Origin: Bacteroidota bacterium
GTDB lineage: Bacteria; Bacteroidota; Bacteroidia; Flavobacteriales; Flavobacteriaceae
Direction of reading: 5' to 3'
DNA length: 24,242 nucleotides
Assembly: GCA_004356305.1 (NCBI GenBank)
Contig: SMXJ01000118.1
Location: forward strand, 1-24,242
The stretch's first letter is position 1; every line of letters starts with the position of its first letter. Below the pieces are notes generated by a model. The model had not been told where the DNA came from, searched no databases, and saw only the letters and a list, made by a program, of their open reading frames with translations. This document shows positions 23,057-24,242 of this stretch, piece after piece. Position numbers and translations under genes: made by a program.

Positions 23057-24242
23057 CTATAATGATGCTCTGAATAAAAAATTTGGGGTAAATCCAAGTG
23101 AAAATTTGTTCACTATTCTAATGGGATCATCCAGATTATTGTTGCCAAAATATTCCCTGCTTAACTGATTTTCCTGATCGTAGATATTTCGTATTGAAAA
23201 CCCAATTTTCCCTTTGACCTTTTTATCCGTTGAAAAATAAAAATCATAGGTAGTCGAAATATCCATTCTGTGATAAGAAGGAAGTCTCTCGCCATTGATT
23301 CCTATAAATTCAACAGAGCCATTAGGATCCGATGGAATGATCCCCTTGGTAAAAGGCTTTCCTGTACGCCAATGCCAGGCTAATGCAATTTGAAATTGTT
23401 TTTTTCTGAAAGCTACCGAGGTTGTAACGGAATGCCTGATATTAGTACTGGAAATAAAATCGTTATTATCGTTCAAGCCATCAAACTTACTTTTGGCGTT
23501 ACTGAACGAATAGCTCAACCAGGTCTTAAAAGGCCTAAAGTCTTTTTTTAAATAAAAATCCAGGCCCAGAACTTCTCTCTCCCCTATATGGAACTGCGCA
23601 TCGTCCGGATTTAAAAACCCGAGTGAAAGCGCCGAGATCCCATCAATTTTCTTATAAAATTGATCGATATCCAAACTCCAACCCTTATTGGTGTATATAA
23701 TTCCTGCCGAAACCTGCCAACTATTAATAATTGGAAAGGCCTCTCCATTTGCCAACCGCCAAAGACGATTTTCCAACGACAGATCACTCAAAACGGTCTC
23801 GTCGATCTCACTGATGATCTGATTCTTTATCTCTCCGGAAAACTGAAGTTTCACATTCTTAAAGATTCCTTTCTGAAATAAAAGCCTGGGTTCAAACCGT
23901 ATCATGTCCAGCTCCAGGTAGTAATTGGTTCGTAAACCGATCCTAAATTCGAATCGTCTGGCCGCACGTAAAGAATAATTAGCAAAGATGGAATGTGTAT
24001 TGATCACATTTTGATCGGCGTCCAGAATAAAATCCAGATCGGCAGTATCCCTGAAAGCATAACTTACATCCTTCAAACCGTATTGATAGCCGAAAGAAAG
24101 GTCGTTCTCGTCATGTGTATTGATCTCTACTTCAGATGAAACAGAGGTGTCGTAGATGGCATTTAGTTTTTGAAATTCCCTGATCTGTTCATCATTTTCG
24201 AAGGTTAGAAACTTATAAGAAAATCGATACCGGGAAAAACTC
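23057..24242 (-). CDS. TonB-dependent outer-membrane receptor, C-terminal part (partial)
   Basis: The frame is open without a stop from 23057 to the right window edge, giving 394 residues of the C-terminal beta-barrel; the N-terminus, plug and signal peptide lie outside. Alternating polar/aromatic strands separated by turns are clear, for example RFEFRIGLRTNYYLELD, TWLSYSFSNAKSKF, FQIALAWHWRTGKPFTKG and FYFSTDKKVKGKIGFSIRN. The protein ends NFLFRASL. The barrel with GKPFTKG and the IRNIYDQEN segment is typical of Bacteroidota TonB-dependent receptors. The TTG at 24076 is an internal codon, not the start. No SusD partner is visible on this side, so whether it is SusC-like or a siderophore/vitamin-type receptor is undecided. 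Confidence 0.85.
   Translation of the reverse strand, partial: SFSRYRFSYKFLTFENDEQIREFQKLNAIYDTSVSSEVEINTHDENDLSFGYQYGLKDVSYAFRDTADLDFILDADQNVINTHSIFANYSLRAARRFEFRIGLRTNYYLELDMIRFEPRLLFQKGIFKNVKLQFSGEIKNQIISEIDETVLSDLSLENRLWRLANGEAFPIINSWQVSAGIIYTNKGWSLDIDQFYKKIDGISALSLGFLNPDDAQFHIGEREVLGLDFYLKKDFRPFKTWLSYSFSNAKSKFDGLNDNNDFISSTNIRHSVTTSVAFRKKQFQIALAWHWRTGKPFTKGIIPSDPNGSVEFIGINGERLPSYHRMDISTTYDFYFSTDKKVKGKIGFSIRNIYDQENQLSREYFGNNNLDDPIRIVNKFSLGFTPNFLFRASL

Noticed and set aside
24074..24076. TTG as the start of the receptor gene
   Set aside because: The frame stays open to the window edge and the upstream residues continue the beta-barrel pattern, so the gene is partial rather than starting here.

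Overview
The window looks like a chromosomal segment of a member of the Flavobacteriaceae (Bacteroidota). The signs are moderate-to-low GC, no purine-rich Shine-Dalgarno sequences before starts, several promoters of the Bacteroidota type (-7 box TAnnTTTG), TonB-dependent receptor and surface-lipoprotein style secreted proteins, and gene families typical of marine flavobacteria. No tRNA, rRNA, CRISPR array, transposase or phage gene is visible.

Layout. Positions 1-468 hold the 3' end of an unrecognised plus-strand gene, a compound palindrome that starts on its stop codon, and a gene-free stretch. Positions 469-9858 are a minus-strand sugar block made of two units. The downstream unit is pfkA-gapA-BadF-type sugar kinase-pgi. 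The upstream unit is beta-phosphoglucomutase-maltose phosphorylase-GH13 alpha-amylase lipoprotein. Together they form a pathway: starch or maltodextrin is cut outside, maltose is phosphorolysed to glucose and beta-glucose-1-phosphate, the latter becomes glucose-6-phosphate, and Pgi, PfkA and GapA carry the carbon on. A near-perfect LacI-family-like operator sits between the two units, just upstream of pfkA. No susC/susD, permease or LacI-type regulator is in view.

Positions 9859-10288 contain no gene. On the plus strand they contain what reads as a small RNA unit: a palindrome centred about -42, a TATATTTG box, a 62-nt hairpin beginning at the expected start site, and a perfect 10-bp intrinsic terminator. 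This is the most interesting feature of the window.

Positions 10289-18922 are a second minus-strand block: S15-type peptidase/ester hydrolase, DsbD, TilS, PabB, NAD(P)H-dependent FMN reductase and dihydrolipoamide dehydrogenase, with at least two internal promoters. Positions 19136-20232 are an Lrp/AsnC regulator overlapping a CPBP-family membrane protein. Positions 20563-23047 are plus-strand nhaC, tpx and dgkA. The window ends inside a minus-strand TonB-dependent receptor whose 5' part lies beyond the right edge. Most genes are ordinary core or accessory metabolism. The novelty is in the intergenic elements.
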